Positions 1 through 47,845 of a DNA stretch of 64,000 nucleotides are shown here, one piece after another. Within the stretch, counting starts at the first letter, position 1, and every line of letters begins with the position of its first letter. Origin of the DNA: Lytechinus pictus (Eukaryota; Echinodermata; Echinoidea; Temnopleuroida; Toxopneustidae). Position numbers and translations under genes: made by a program. The notes under the pieces were generated by a model, which was not told the origin of the DNA, did not search any database, and saw nothing but the letters and a program-made list of their open reading frames with translations. The stretch lies in the NCBI RefSeq assembly GCF_037042905.1, contig NC_087261.1:11298217-11362216 (forward strand). Direction: 5' to 3'.

Positions 1-989
1 TGCTTTTCCAACGGCGGCAGCGGCGTCGTCAACATTGAAATCATGAAGTTTGTGAAATGTCATCATAGTATTTGGACCTAGTTCATGAAACTCAGACATT
101 GAGGTAATCAAGTATTACTAAACATACTGCCTGAGTTTCAGGTCACATAATCAAGGTCAAAGGTCATTTAGGGTCAATAAAATGAGACCATGTTCTGAGG
201 AATCAATATCAAAATTGTAACCAAGGCTAAGTTTTTGAAATGTCATCATAACTTAGAAAGTATGTGGACCTATATGTAGTTCATGAAACGTGGACATAAG
301 GGTAATAATAGTACATGTATATCACTATAAAAGATCCTGCCCTAGTTTCAGGTCACATAACCAAGGTCAAAGGTCAATAGGGTCAAGAAACCTTGGCCAT
401 GTTGGTGGTGTTTGTGGAATTGTCATTATAACTTTGAGATTTTATGGATCTAGTTCATGAAACTTGGACATATGAGCAATCAAGTACAATGTATCCCTGA
501 ACATCCTGTGCGAGTTTCAGTCACATGACCAAGGTCAAAGGTCATTTCGTGTCAAAGAACTTTGGTAAAGTTATGGGTGGAATTGTCAAAGTTTATGGAT
601 CTAGTTCATGAAACTTGGACATAATCGAGCAACCATGTATCCCTAGATATTTTTAAAGGTCAATGAACTTTGGCCATGTTGGGGGTAATTGTTGAATTGG
701 CATAATTTAGAAAGTTTATGGATCTATTTCATAAAACTTGGACATACATGTACAGTTGTAAAGGGTAATGAAGTATGAATGATTGTTTTTACACACATCT
801 TAGGTCACCTTTTTACCAAGGTCAAGTGTCATTTTGGGTCAATGGATATATATACAGGTGTACATTATGTATTGTATTATCATATTAATGTTTTCTTTTG
901 TGAATAATTATTCAATAGCTGTTTTCAAAGTCAGCACTGCTGCTATATTGAATTGTGTATGCAGGCGAGACTGCTAGGGGCATTGATCC

Positions 990-1866
990 ACTTGTTACAA
1001 ATAATTTCTTGTAAAATGCTTAATTGAATGCCTACTTTGTGTCATATTCTCATCTTAAAACTTTATAGTATACATGTACATGTATGCGGGATCATAAAAG
1101 ATCTTCTTTGTAATGTGAGGCCACAAAATTACATTTGTACATACATGTAATACATGTACTACACACACAAATAGCAATTTTGTTCAAACACAATATGAAT
1201 TACATGTACATGTACAATGTACATATACCCGGAAAATGAAAAGGTAGATTTTATGTACTTTAACCTCGAAAAAAAGTTTGATTAAAAAAAATAATAATTG
1301 TTGGTTACACTACAGAACAAGTAACTTAACTCTTAAAAAATTAATGGCAAAAAGAAGCTGCTGAAAACTGCTTATCTAATAAAAGAGAGCCAATGGAGTA
1401 AATTAGAAAGTCAAAAAGGGGCCTACATGTAAGCTTTCGATCCTAGCAGAATCTTCGTCGGAGGCAAAATGAACAATTTCCATCTTTAAAAATTACTGTA
1501 ATGTGTGGCCCGTATTATTATTAAAAGGAAACTGCACTAGCTCTCCAATTTCCTACATGTATGTAAGTGGTACAGTATAGTGTGGTAACCAATTTCTCCT
1601 AAAAATCTTGCCTGTGTTTGAGGTCAACGACACAGGAATAGAGGGCTCTGAACAATTTCCATATTAGTGAATTTTTGTTCATCAGCAGTTCTTCAGAAGT
1701 AGATGATAATAGAAAATCTTTTAGTTCAGTGACAGTAAAATTCACTTTCTATAAGAATGTTTAGTTTTTAGCCCTTCTGGACCTGGGGTGTTTCACACTT
1801 TTGCATCATTATCAAAGACATGGCCTCATTGGTATTCATGCCAAGAGGACGTGCACTTGCTGCGTA
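990..1866. other. Unassigned AT-rich segment (copy at about 3867-4739)
   Basis: No coding potential seen. It contains ACATGTACATGTA runs and a 120 bp piece (1345-1465) whose reverse complement recurs in the kinase intron at 41611-41727, so at least part is a dispersed repeat. Confidence 0.6.
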
Positions 1867-2400
1867 TTAAAGGTCAAGTCCACCCCAGAAAAATTTTGAT
1901 TTGAACAAATAGAGAAAAATCAAACTAGTCTAACGCTGAAAATTTCATCAAAATTGGATGTGAAATAAGAAAGTTATGACATTTTAAAGTTTCGCTTATT
2001 TTTCACAAAACAATGATATGCACAACTCAGTGACATGCAAATTATACGGTCGATGATGTCCCTCACTCACTATTTCTTTTGTTTTCTAATGTTTGAATTA
2101 TACAATATTTCATTTTTTACAGATTTGACAATAAGGACCATCTTGACTGAACCATATAGTATTAAACAATGTTAATTCCACATGTTCATGGAGGAATTAA
2201 TCGTTGTTTCACTGGACAATGAGGAGAAAATTAGAATATTTCATATTTCATATAATGAAATACAAAAGAAATAGTGAGTGGATGACGTCATCAGTCTCCT
2301 CATTTGCATATCGACCAGGATGTGCATATAACTGTTTTATGACATTTTGAAGTTTTGCATAATTTCACAAAACAGTTCCTGGTCGGTATGCAAATGAGCA
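1867..2400. mobile_element. Partial TTAA-type MITE (copy also at 4740-5272)
   Basis: Starts TTAA then AGGTCAAGTCCACCCC, the terminus of the family seen complete at 25662-26271. The right terminus is missing; the sequence turns instead into a reversed inner stretch (ACAGTTCCTGGTCGGTATGC). A lone right end of the family sits at 8318-8363. Confidence 0.8.
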
Positions 2401-5400
2401 TAGCAGAATGACAGCATAACTTAGAAAGTATATGGACCTAGTTCATGAAACTTGGCCATAAGGTTAATCAAGTATTACTGAACATCCTGCCTGAGTTTCA
2501 TGTCACATGACCAAGGTCAAAGGTCATTTAGGGTCAATGAACTTAGACCATGTTGGGGGAATCAACATCAAAATCTTAACCTAAGGTTAAGTTTTTGAAA
2601 TGTCATCATAAATTAGAAAATATATGGACCTAGTTCATGAAACTTATACATAAGGTTAATCAAGTATCACTGAATATCCTGCATGAGTTTCACGACACAT
2701 GACCAAGGTCAAAGGTCATTTAGGGTCAATTAACTTTGGCCGAATTGGGGGTATCTGTTGAATTACCATCATAACTTTGAAAGTTTATGGATCTGATTCA
2801 TGAAACTTGGACATAATAGTAATCAAGTATTACTGAATATCCTGTGCAAGTTTCAGGTCACATGATCAAGGTCAAAGGTCATTTAGGGTCAATGAACTTT
2901 GGCCAAATTGGGGTATTTGTTGAATTACAGCCATAAATTTGAAAGTGTGTTGGTCTAGTTCATGAAACTTGGACATAAGAGTAATCAAGTATCACTGAAC
3001 ATACTGCCTGAGTTTCAGGTCACATAATCAAGGTCAAAGGTCATTTAGGGTCAATAAAATGAGACCATGTTCTGAGGAATCAATATCAAAATTGTAACCA
3101 AGGCTAAGTTTTTGAAATGTCATCATAACTTAGAAAGTATGTGGATCTATATGTAGTTCATGAAACGTGGACATAAGGGTAATAATAGTACATGTATATC
3201 ACTATAAAAGATCCTGCCCTAGTTTCAGGTCACATAACCAAGGTCAAAGGTCAATAGGGTCAAGAAACCTTGGCCATGTTGGTGGTGTTTGTGGAATTGT
3301 CATTATAACTTTGAGATTTTATGGATCTAGTTCATGAAACTTGGACATATGAGCAATCAAGTACAATGTATCCCTGAACATCCTGTGCGAGTTTCAGTCA
3401 CATGACCAAGGTCAGGTCATTTCGTGTCAAAGAACTTTGGTAAAGTTATGGGTGGAATTGTCAAAGTTTATGGATCTAGTTCATGAAACTTGGACATAAT
3501 CGAGCAACCATGTATCCCTAGATATTTTTAAAGGTCAATGAACTTTGGCCATGTTGGGGGTAATTGTTGAATTGGCATAATTTAGAAAGTTTATGGATCT
3601 ATTTCATAAAACTTGGACATACATGTACAGTTGTAAAGGGTAATGAAGTATGAATGATTGTTTTTACACACATCTTAGGTCACCTTTTTACCAAGGTCAA
3701 GTGTCATTTTGGGTCAATGGATATATATACAGGTGTACATTATGTATTGTATTATCATATTAATGTTTTCTTTTGTGAATAATTATTCAATAGCTGTTTT
3801 CAAAGTCAGCACTGCTGCTATATTGAATTGTGTATGCAGGCGAGACTGCTAGGGGCATTGATCCACTTGTTACAAATAATTTCTTGTAAAATGCTTAATT
3901 GAATGCCTACTTTGTGTCATATTCTCATCTTAAAACTTTATAGTATACATGTACATGTATGCGGGATCATAAAAGATCTTCTTTGTTATGTGAGGCCACA
4001 AAATTACATTTGTACATAATACATGTACTACACACACAAATAGCAATTTTGTTCAAACACAATATGAATTACATGTATATGTACAATGTACATATACCCG
4101 GAAAATGAAAAGGTAGATTTTATGTACTTTAACCTCGAAAAAAAGTTTGATTAAAAAAAATAATAATTGTTGGTTACACTACAGAACAAGTAACTTAACT
4201 CTTAAAAAATTAATGGCAAAAAGAAGCTGCTGAAAACTGCTTATCTAATAAAAGAGAGCCAATGGAGTAAATTAGAAAGTCAAAAAGGGGCCTACATGTA
4301 AGCTTTCGATCCTAGCAGAATCTTCGTCGGAGGCAAAATGAACAATTTCCATCTTTAAAAATTACTGTAATGTGTGGCCCGTATTATTATTAAAAGGAAA
4401 CTGCACTAGCTCTCCAATTTCCTACATGTATGTAAGTGGTACAGTATAGTGTGGTAACCAATTTCTGCTAAAAATCTTGCCTGTATTTGAGGTCAACGAC
4501 ACAGGAATAGAGGGCTCTGAACAATTTCCATATTAGTGAATTTTTGTTCATCAGCAGTTCTTCAGAAGTAGATGATAATAGAAAATCTTTTAGTTCAGTG
4601 ACAGTAAAATTCACTTTCTATAAGAATTTTTAGTTTTTAGCCCTTCTGGACCTGGGGTGTTTCACACTTTTGCATCATTATCAAAGACATGGCCTCATTG
4701 GTATTCATGCCAAGAGGACGTGCACTTGCTGCGTATTAAAGGTCAAGTCCACCCCAGAAAAATTTTGATTTGAACAAATAGAGAAAAATCAAACTAGTCT
4801 AACGCTGAAAATTTCATCAAAATTGGATGTGAAATAAGAAAGTTATGACATTTTAAAGTTTCGCTTATTTTTCACAAAACAATGATATGCACAACTCAGT
4901 GACATGCAAATTATACGGTCGATGATGTCCCTCACTCACTATTTCTTTTGTTTTCTAATGTTTGAATTATACAATATTTCATTTTTTACAGATTTGACAA
5001 TAAGGACCATCTTGACTGAACCATATAGTATTAAACAATGTTAATTCCACATGTTCATGGAGGAATTAATCGTTGTTTCACTGGACAATGAGGAGAAAAT
5101 TAGAATATTTCATATTTCATATAATGAAATACAAAAGAAATAGTGAGTGGATGACGTCATCAGTCTCCTCATTTGCATATCGACCAGGATGTGCATATAA
5201 CTGTTTTATGACATTTTGAAGTTTTGCATAATTTCACAAAACAGTTCCTGGTCGGTATGCAAATGAGCATAGCAGAATGACAGCATAACTTAGAAAGTAT
5301 ATGGACCTAGTTCATGAAACTTGGCCATAAGGTTAATCAAGTATTACTGAACATCCTGCCTGAGTTTCATGTCACATGACCAAGGTCAAAGGTCATTTAG

Positions 5401-5919
5401 GGTCAATGAACTTAGACCATGTTGGGGGAATCAACATCAAAATCTTAACCTAAGGTTAAGTTTTTGAAATGTCATCATAAATTAGAAAATATATGGACCT
5501 AGTTCATGAAACTTATACATAAGGTTAATCAAGTATCACTGAATATCCTGCATGAGTTTCACGACACATGACCAAGGTCAAAGGTCATTTAGGGTCAATT
5601 AACTTTGGCCGAATTGGGGGTATCTGTTGAATTACCATCATAACTTTGAAAGTTTATGGATCTGATTCATGAAACTTGGACATAATAGTAATCAAGTATT
5701 ACTGAATATCCTGTGCAAGTTTCAGGTCACATGATCAAGGTCAAAGGTCATTTAGGGTCAATGAACTTTGGCCAAATTGGGGTATTTGTTGAATTACAGC
5801 CATAAATTTGAAAGTGTGTTGGTCTAGTTCATGAAACTTGGACATAAGAGTAATCAAGTATCACTGAACATCCTGTGCGAGTTTCAGGTCACATGATCAA
5901 GGTCAAAGGTCATGTAAGG

Positions 5920-6310
5920 CAGGGCTCCACACTAACCCTTTTTTTCTACTGGTCCAACCTATTCATGTCGGACCAGTAGATACCCAGTTTTTCAATTTTT
6001 TACTGGTCCGAACCTAAAATCTACTGGTCCCAAAAAATAAAGAAAACATTAAAAAAAGGCGTGAGTTTATTTTGCTGTCCTTTCTTGTTACCCCCCCCCC
6101 CAAAAAAAATAAAGGAATGAATGAATGAAAGACAAAAAGAAAGAAAGGAAGAAAGAATAAAAGAAAGGAAGGAAGGAAGAAAAAAGCAAAGGTAAAGAAA
6201 GGATAGATGTGAAGGAAGGAAAAAAAGAAAGAACTAAAGAAAGAAAGAAGGAAAGGAAGGAAAGAAAGAACAAAAATAAGAAAGAAAGAACGAAAGAAAA
6301 AAAGGAAGGA

Positions 6311-6366
<56 letters not shown>

Positions 6367-8095
6367 GAAAGAAGGAAAGAAGCAATAAAACAAGAAAGAA
6401 AGGGTAAAAGGAGAGATGGAAAGAAGGAAAAAAGAAAGAATAAAAGAAACGAAGGAAGAAAAAAGTAAAGAAAAAATGTGAAGGAAGGAAAAAAAAACCA
6501 AAGAAGGAAAGGAAGGAAAGAAAGAACAAAAGAAAAAAAGAATGAAGGAAAGAAGGAAAGAAATGAAGCAAGCAATATAGAAAGAAAGAACAAAAGACAA
6601 AGTAATGAAAGAAAGAAGGAAAGAAGGAATAAAAAAAGAAAGAAAGGGTAAGAGGAGAGATGGAAAGAAGGAAAACAGAAAGAAAGGATTGAAAGAAGGA
6701 AGAAATCAAGAAAAGGGAAAATGATAGAAGGAAAAAAGGAATGTTGGGAAGGAATAAAGAAGGAAGGAAGCAAGCAAGCAATATGAAAAAAAAAAAAAAA
6801 ATGTAAAAGAATAAATGAAAGGAAGAACAAAAAAGAAAGACCAAACTTCAAAGAAAGAAAGGAAAGGAAGCAAGCAGTAAATAAAAGGAAGAAAGAAAAG
6901 GTAAAAGGATAGATGGAACAAAGGGGAAAAAGAAAGAACAAAAGACAAAGAAGAAAGGAAGGAATGAAAGAGAGAAAGGGCTGAAAGAAGGAATAAAAAC
7001 AAGAAAGGGTAAAGAAAGGATGGATGGAATGAGGAAAGAAAGAAAGTAACAAAGAATGAAGGAAAGAAAGGGGAAAAGAAGGAAGGAAATGAAGAAAGAA
7101 AGAAGAGATAAATATAGGATGGATGGACTCAAGAATTAAAGAAAGAAGGAAATCAAAAAAGAAAGAAAAAGAAAGAGCATTAGAAATAGAGAAAAATATT
7201 AACAGGACAGAAAGAATGAAAGAACAAAAGACAAAGAAAAAGGGAAAATTAAAAAAGAAAGACAGTAAAAGAAGAGAGGGAAGAAACAAAGAAAGATTGA
7301 AAAGAAAGAAGGAAAGAAAGATTGAAAGATAACAAAGGAAGAAAGCTAAAACTATCATCATAAATAAATTATAAGTTTCTTTTTGGCTCAATTAAAATAT
7401 ACTAGTACTAGCTACGAAAGAAACCAAGTGTATCAACACACACACAAATGCATATGTGGGGCTATCATGTATTCAGACGATATCACTCGAAACCCGATCT
7501 CTTTGAACTAAAACAGAAGTGAAAATTTCTCCTTTTACTGCTTACAAATGACAGAGTTACCCCAATTTTGGCAAATTTTTAGGAAATATGGACATTATAA
7601 GAGCTTTTCATTAGTGTGAAATGTGAATTTTGCCAGTTCTGTGAGAGATTTCTGCCAGAGGTTAGCCAAGCTTCGTTCGTGCAGCCAGTAGGAAATTTAC
7701 CATGTGGGCTGTGTGGCTGGCTAGCCACGTGTACACTGTATGTTACCCTATCAAAAATTGCATGCGATTCATTCTGTGTGTGTTCTGTGTGTGAATGCCA
7801 GAATTTAACGGGAGGAAAATGGTTCGCAATTTGAGTCATGGAATATTTTTCATGTTTATGTTGGACTAGCGAATTTGACCATTTCTGAAAAAGTTACTGG
7901 CCCAACAATAGTTTTTATTACTGTTTATGTCGGACCCATAAATCTTGCTATTTTTGGAAAAATTACTGGCCCGACAATGATATTTTTTACTGGTCATGTC
8001 GGACCAGTAAATCTTGCTATTTCTGAAAATCTACTGGTCCGACAGTGATTTTTACCGGTCTGGGACCGTCGGACCGGCGCTAGTGTCGAGCCCTG
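5920..8095. mobile_element. hAT-like non-autonomous element with GA-tract interior
   Basis: Termini CAGGGCTCCACACTA and TAGTGTCGAGCCCTG form inverted repeats, flanked by direct repeats TGTAAGG at 5913-5919 and 8096-8102. Subterminal regions repeat CTACTGGTCCGAC and TCGGACCAGTA words. The interior is a 1.2 kb GA tract plus about 500 bp of unassigned sequence. No transposase is visible. hAT is inferred from the CAGGG ends; hAT duplications are usually 8 bp, here 7. Confidence 0.75.
6100..7340. repeat. Purine-only GAAA/GGAA tract
   Basis: About 1.2 kb in which the + strand is almost entirely A and G, with a pure GAAA run near 6310-6365 and degenerate GGAAGGAAAGAAAG elsewhere. It makes long artificial Phe/Ser/Leu-rich open frames on the - strand. 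Confidence 0.95.
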
Positions 8096-8317
8096 TGTAA
8101 GGTCAAAGAACTTTGGCCACGTTGGGGGTATTTGTTGAATTGCCATCATACATGTATCTCTATAAGTGTATTGGTCTAATTCATAAAACGTGGAAATACG
8201 AGTAACCAAGTATCACTGAACATCTTGTGCGAGTTATAGTAGTTTTCAAAATCAGCACTGCTGCTATATTGAATCGCGTGATGCAGGCGAGACGGCCAGA
8301 GGCATTCCACTTGTTCT

Positions 8318-8363
8318 TTATTTATTCAAATCAACATTTTCTGGGGTGGACTTGACCTTTAAC
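8318..8363. mobile_element. Right terminus of TTAA-type MITE
   Basis: CTGGGGTGGACTTGACCT followed by TTAA. It may be the other end of the MITE interrupted at 1867, with the DR1 array in between (inference). Confidence 0.6.
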
Positions 8364-8457
8364 AGCTACCGTATGACATCAATGAAAAGCTAACAGTTGG
8401 CATGTGGTGTTGAAAGCAGTTGTTAGTTTATAATGTCTTCATATTAACTATAAGCCA

Positions 8458-8889
8458 AGCGTATTCAGACCACCTCGAAGTTTGTTAGAACAAGTATTTT
8501 CTGTTCAGGACATTCGCCCTTATCTACCCTGGTCAGAAAGTACCAGGTATTTTCTGGCAGTGTGAAAGCAAATTTCTTGCAATATTCCCGAAAGAAAATC
8601 TGCTAAATCGCAGGGATTTACCAGGTATTTTGGCAGTGTGAAAGCAAATTATAACGAGTATTTTATCAGCCCCGCGAGTAGTTGGACGCAGGCGTCGTAC
8701 ATTTACAGCTGCTGACCTAATGATTTTGAATCATGCCCCTTGCCTGCTAATCAGACTATACTGCGTGTTCTCCTACAATGTAACTTTGAAAACTTTTGGT
8801 CGGTGTGAATGTTGGAAATGGTATTTTGAGGTCTGAACAAGTTCTTTTATTACAGGTACTCTGATGATTGAGGCGGTCTGAATACATCT
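8458..8889. mobile_element. MITE with GTATTCAGACC termini
   Basis: Left GTATTCAGACCACCTC and right GAGGCGGTCTGAATAC are inverted repeats about 430 bp apart. An internal CAGGTATTTTCTGGCAGTGTG motif is repeated. It ends about 63 bp before the acceptor of the kinase start exon. Confidence 0.75.
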
Positions 8890-8952
8890 GTTGTCTTTCT
8901 TCATGAAAATACAAATTGATCATTTTTAATGCATTTGCTTTCTCTCTTGCAG

Positions 8953-9178
8953 ATGCTGTTATCCAGTCTCCTAGTGGCTTCTCCTAGAACCATGTAACCA
9001 TGACACGGCTCGTACTGATGAAGAGATGACCTTTGACCTCAAATAAATTTTTACAACCAGAAGGGGTATTAACAAACAATTGATGCTGTCCAGTTGTCCA
9101 GATGACTTTTGCCTTGAAAAGGGATTTTTGAAAGTAAAGTGACTTCTCTGATTCCGTCAATTACTACAAAGACTCGAG
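8953..9178 (+). other. 5' UTR part of the kinase start exon, with a short upstream ORF
   Basis: A strong pyrimidine tract and AG at 8951-8952 suggest a splice acceptor, so transcription probably starts further upstream. The 226 nt before the start codon contain an upstream ORF, ATG at 8953 to TAA at 8997 (14 residues). The kinase ATG at 9179 has purine at -3 and G at +4, a good initiation context. That the exon begins at 8953 is inferred from the acceptor alone. Confidence 0.6.
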
Positions 9179-45568
<36,390 letters not shown>

Positions 45569-46860
45569 TCGTGACTCTAAGAAGTTTCGATATCTAGGAA
45601 AATATTTCTATGCTGGAAACCTCTGAGACTACATGTATAAGGAAGTTCCTTGATGATTGCTTTGTTTCAACAAAGAGAGTCAAAGGAATACTATGATCTT
45701 GAAGAATTTTAACATCTAAGATATTACTTCTGTGCAGGACTTCTTTGAGACTTATTACAACTTCCTTGATGATTACTGTGTGCAACATAACCAGAATACC
45801 ATGATCCTGATTTTAGTTGTGAAAGAAGTAATCCTTAGTTTTAACATGAAAGAAAATGCCAATGCTCGTATGTTTGAAACTCTACGATAAGAGGTAATCG
45901 TAGGTTGTATTTTCTAGGAAAATGCTTCTTTGCAGAACATTTTGGGACTATAAAGAAGTTCTTTGATGATGATTACTTGTGTCAATAAAGCTGGAATATC
46001 ATGGTTCTTGTGGAATTTTAGTTGTGCTTCCAAGAAATACTCCTTAGTTCTGATAAGGAAGACACCTTTTAGACTACTCTAAACTTCCTGGAGCATCTTT
46101 TATGTGTCAACGGAGCCAGAGTATCCTGATCATGAGGGACCTCTGTTGTGACTTCTTAAGAAATGATCCTTTGTTTTAACATCTAGGAAAATGCTTCTGC
46201 TCTATGTGTGAGACTCTACATTAAGAGGCAATCCTATGTTGTGTTATCTAGGAAAATGCTTCTATGCAGAACACGTTTAAAGAAATTCCTTGATAAATAC
46301 TTTGTTTCAAGTCATAGTATGATGATCCTGTGGGAATTTAGTTGTGCCTTCAAGAAGTACTCCTTGGTTTTCACATGCATAACATCTTTCAGACTATCCT
46401 CAACTTTCTGGATGATTACTTTGTACCAATGTAGCCGGGATATCATGGTCCTGTGGAATTTTAGTTGTGCCTTCAAGAAGTGCTCCTTGGTTCTGATATG
46501 TACGACACCTTTGGGAATATCCTCAAGATCCTTGATGATTGCTTTGTGTGATTGGAGCCGGAGTATCATGATCCGATTGGATTTAAAATGTGCCTTCAAG
46601 AAGTACTAATTGGTGTTGATACCGAGGAAAAACTTCTATTCATAACACCGATGAGACTTGTCTAAGGTTTTCTGGATGACTCCTATAATTGTGTCATAAT
46701 CTTAAAGGATTTTAGTCATCACGTTTGAAGTTACCATACCACATTGATTTGATATCTAGGAAAACGTTTGACACCTTCGAGATCATGATCTACGATAACT
46801 TTGTGTCAAGTGTCAAAGTCTCGACAGAATCAAAAGCACCATGATCTTGAGAAATCAGTC
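45569..46860 (+). repeat. Decayed tandem array of the kinase terminal exon
   Basis: After the TAG the sequence repeatedly resembles the stretch from FETLYNFLDDYF to the stop plus about 60 bp of UTR. Around 11 units of roughly 70-140 bp can be seen, for example at 45617, 45739, 45940, 46051, 46380, 46500 and 46640. Units carry words such as CTTCCTTGATGATTAC, CATGATCCTG and TTTTAGTTGTG, but are interrupted by stops and indels. No unit has an open frame across its length. Confidence 0.88.
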
Positions 46861-47686
46861 CAGATTTCGCAAGGCACTGCTTTTTTTTAACATGTTTCTT
46901 GCTGACTATTGATAATCACTGGAACTTATATGTAGTACTATACACAATAAGAGCTTATATGTAGCTAGGCAAATTTGTGTCTGAATGTATAGGCCTACTC
47001 AAACCAGAATCTTGAAAGTACTCCCCTATTTTATTCATTCCTATTCTTTTAAGTGGTATTGACAGTTTTCCTTCCACAGAGAAGATACTTTGTTTCAGTT
47101 GAAGTATTGCAGAGCGAGAGTGAATGTGTTACTGACTATGTGGGTCAGAAAATAATGACATATGCTTATCAACTTTGCAACATTCTTTCAAAGGAATTAA
47201 AAAGTGTATAGAGTTTGTGAGATAATTATTAGACCATTGTCCTAAACCTCCTATATGATATGGTCTAATAATTATTTCCCATACATGTACTACACTGGTT
47301 CAAACTGACACTTTCATCTTGTGGATATCTGATTATCACATACATGCAGGGTTGAAAATACATGGGAGCGACGAGCGATTCCGCCCTTGTGTGCTTTGGA
47401 ATCGCTCTTGCAACTGCCCAAAATTGCCAAGTACCGAGCGACTCCAACATGAAAATCGCTTCTGTCCGCGCCCGTCCAGTCTTCCATTTATGACTGCTTA
47501 TTAGTAGTCAGACAGCCAGGCCAGTGCAGCCGCAGTTTTTACTTTCATGCATCGTCGCATTCTGACGTGTAACTGAGTGGATATTTTAGAATCACGGGCG
47601 CGGCGCTTCAGAAAAATGCGTATTGAGTTTCAAACTCTCGATATCTCTTATACTATTTTTTCAAAATGCTTTGCGGCACCAGGGGG
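46861..47686. other. Intergenic, between the convergent genes
   Basis: AT-rich. 47228-47275 is a small palindromic unit (TATTAGACCATTGTCCTAAA ... ATATGGTCTAATAAT) that recurs as a diverged copy at 47992-48040, so the intervening 760 bp are bracketed by direct repeats. The kinase polyadenylation site was not identified. Confidence 0.5.
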
Positions 47687-47845
47687 GCGTTTCATCAACA
47701 TTTTTGTCCGACAAGTTGTCAGATCTGACATCTTTCCTTGATTTTGATTGGCAGAGCCGCACTGTTACTATGGTAACTGTCGGATATAATGGGACTTGTC
47801 GGATAAAACGTCCGACAAGTCCTTTCATGAAACGCTCCCCAGGTC
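47687..47845. mobile_element. Short palindromic MITE (GACAAGT family)
   Basis: GGCGTTTCATCAACATTTTT and TCCGACAAGTTGTC at the left; GACTTGTCGGATAAAACGTC and CTTTCATGAAACGCTCCCC at the right. Confidence 0.82.

Larger units (their letters stand above)
124..5866 (+). repeat. Near-identical tandem duplication, unit about 2.87 kb
   Basis: Copy 1 runs about 124-2997 and copy 2 about 2998-5866. Long stretches are identical; I found only a few substitutions and indels, including loss of 7 bases in a DR1 site near 3411 and a short ACATGTA indel near 4015. Each copy holds DR1 units, an 870 bp segment I do not recognise and half a TTAA MITE. Confidence 0.9.
1..8315 (+). repeat. Expanded DR1-bearing repeat element (left copy)
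   Basis: Begins within the GC-rich left end (ACGGCGGCAGCGGCGTCGTC) and ends with GATGCAGGCGAGAC near 8284-8300. The body is built of approximately 150-170 bp units with TTCATGAAACTTGGACATAA, CTGAGTTTCAGGTCACATGA and AGGTCAAAGGTCA. It is interrupted by partial MITEs and by the element at 5920-8095. A compact copy of the same family lies at 27160-28010. Confidence 0.85.

Noticed and set aside
6014..7391. Long minus-strand open frames rich in Phe, Ser and Leu
   Set aside because: They are translations of the CT strand of the GA tract and have no codon structure or domain.
7616..7834. Cys-rich 72-residue open frame in the hAT-like element
   Set aside because: No ordered Cys/His spacing of a known zinc finger and an equally long frame on the other strand; no evidence of coding.
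45980..45990. AATAAA as the kinase polyadenylation signal
   Set aside because: The word arises inside a decayed exon copy; no GU-rich downstream element is clear, so the 3' end remains unassigned.
46208..46609. 133-residue open frame with internal repeats
   Set aside because: It is an out-of-frame reading of the decayed last-exon array.
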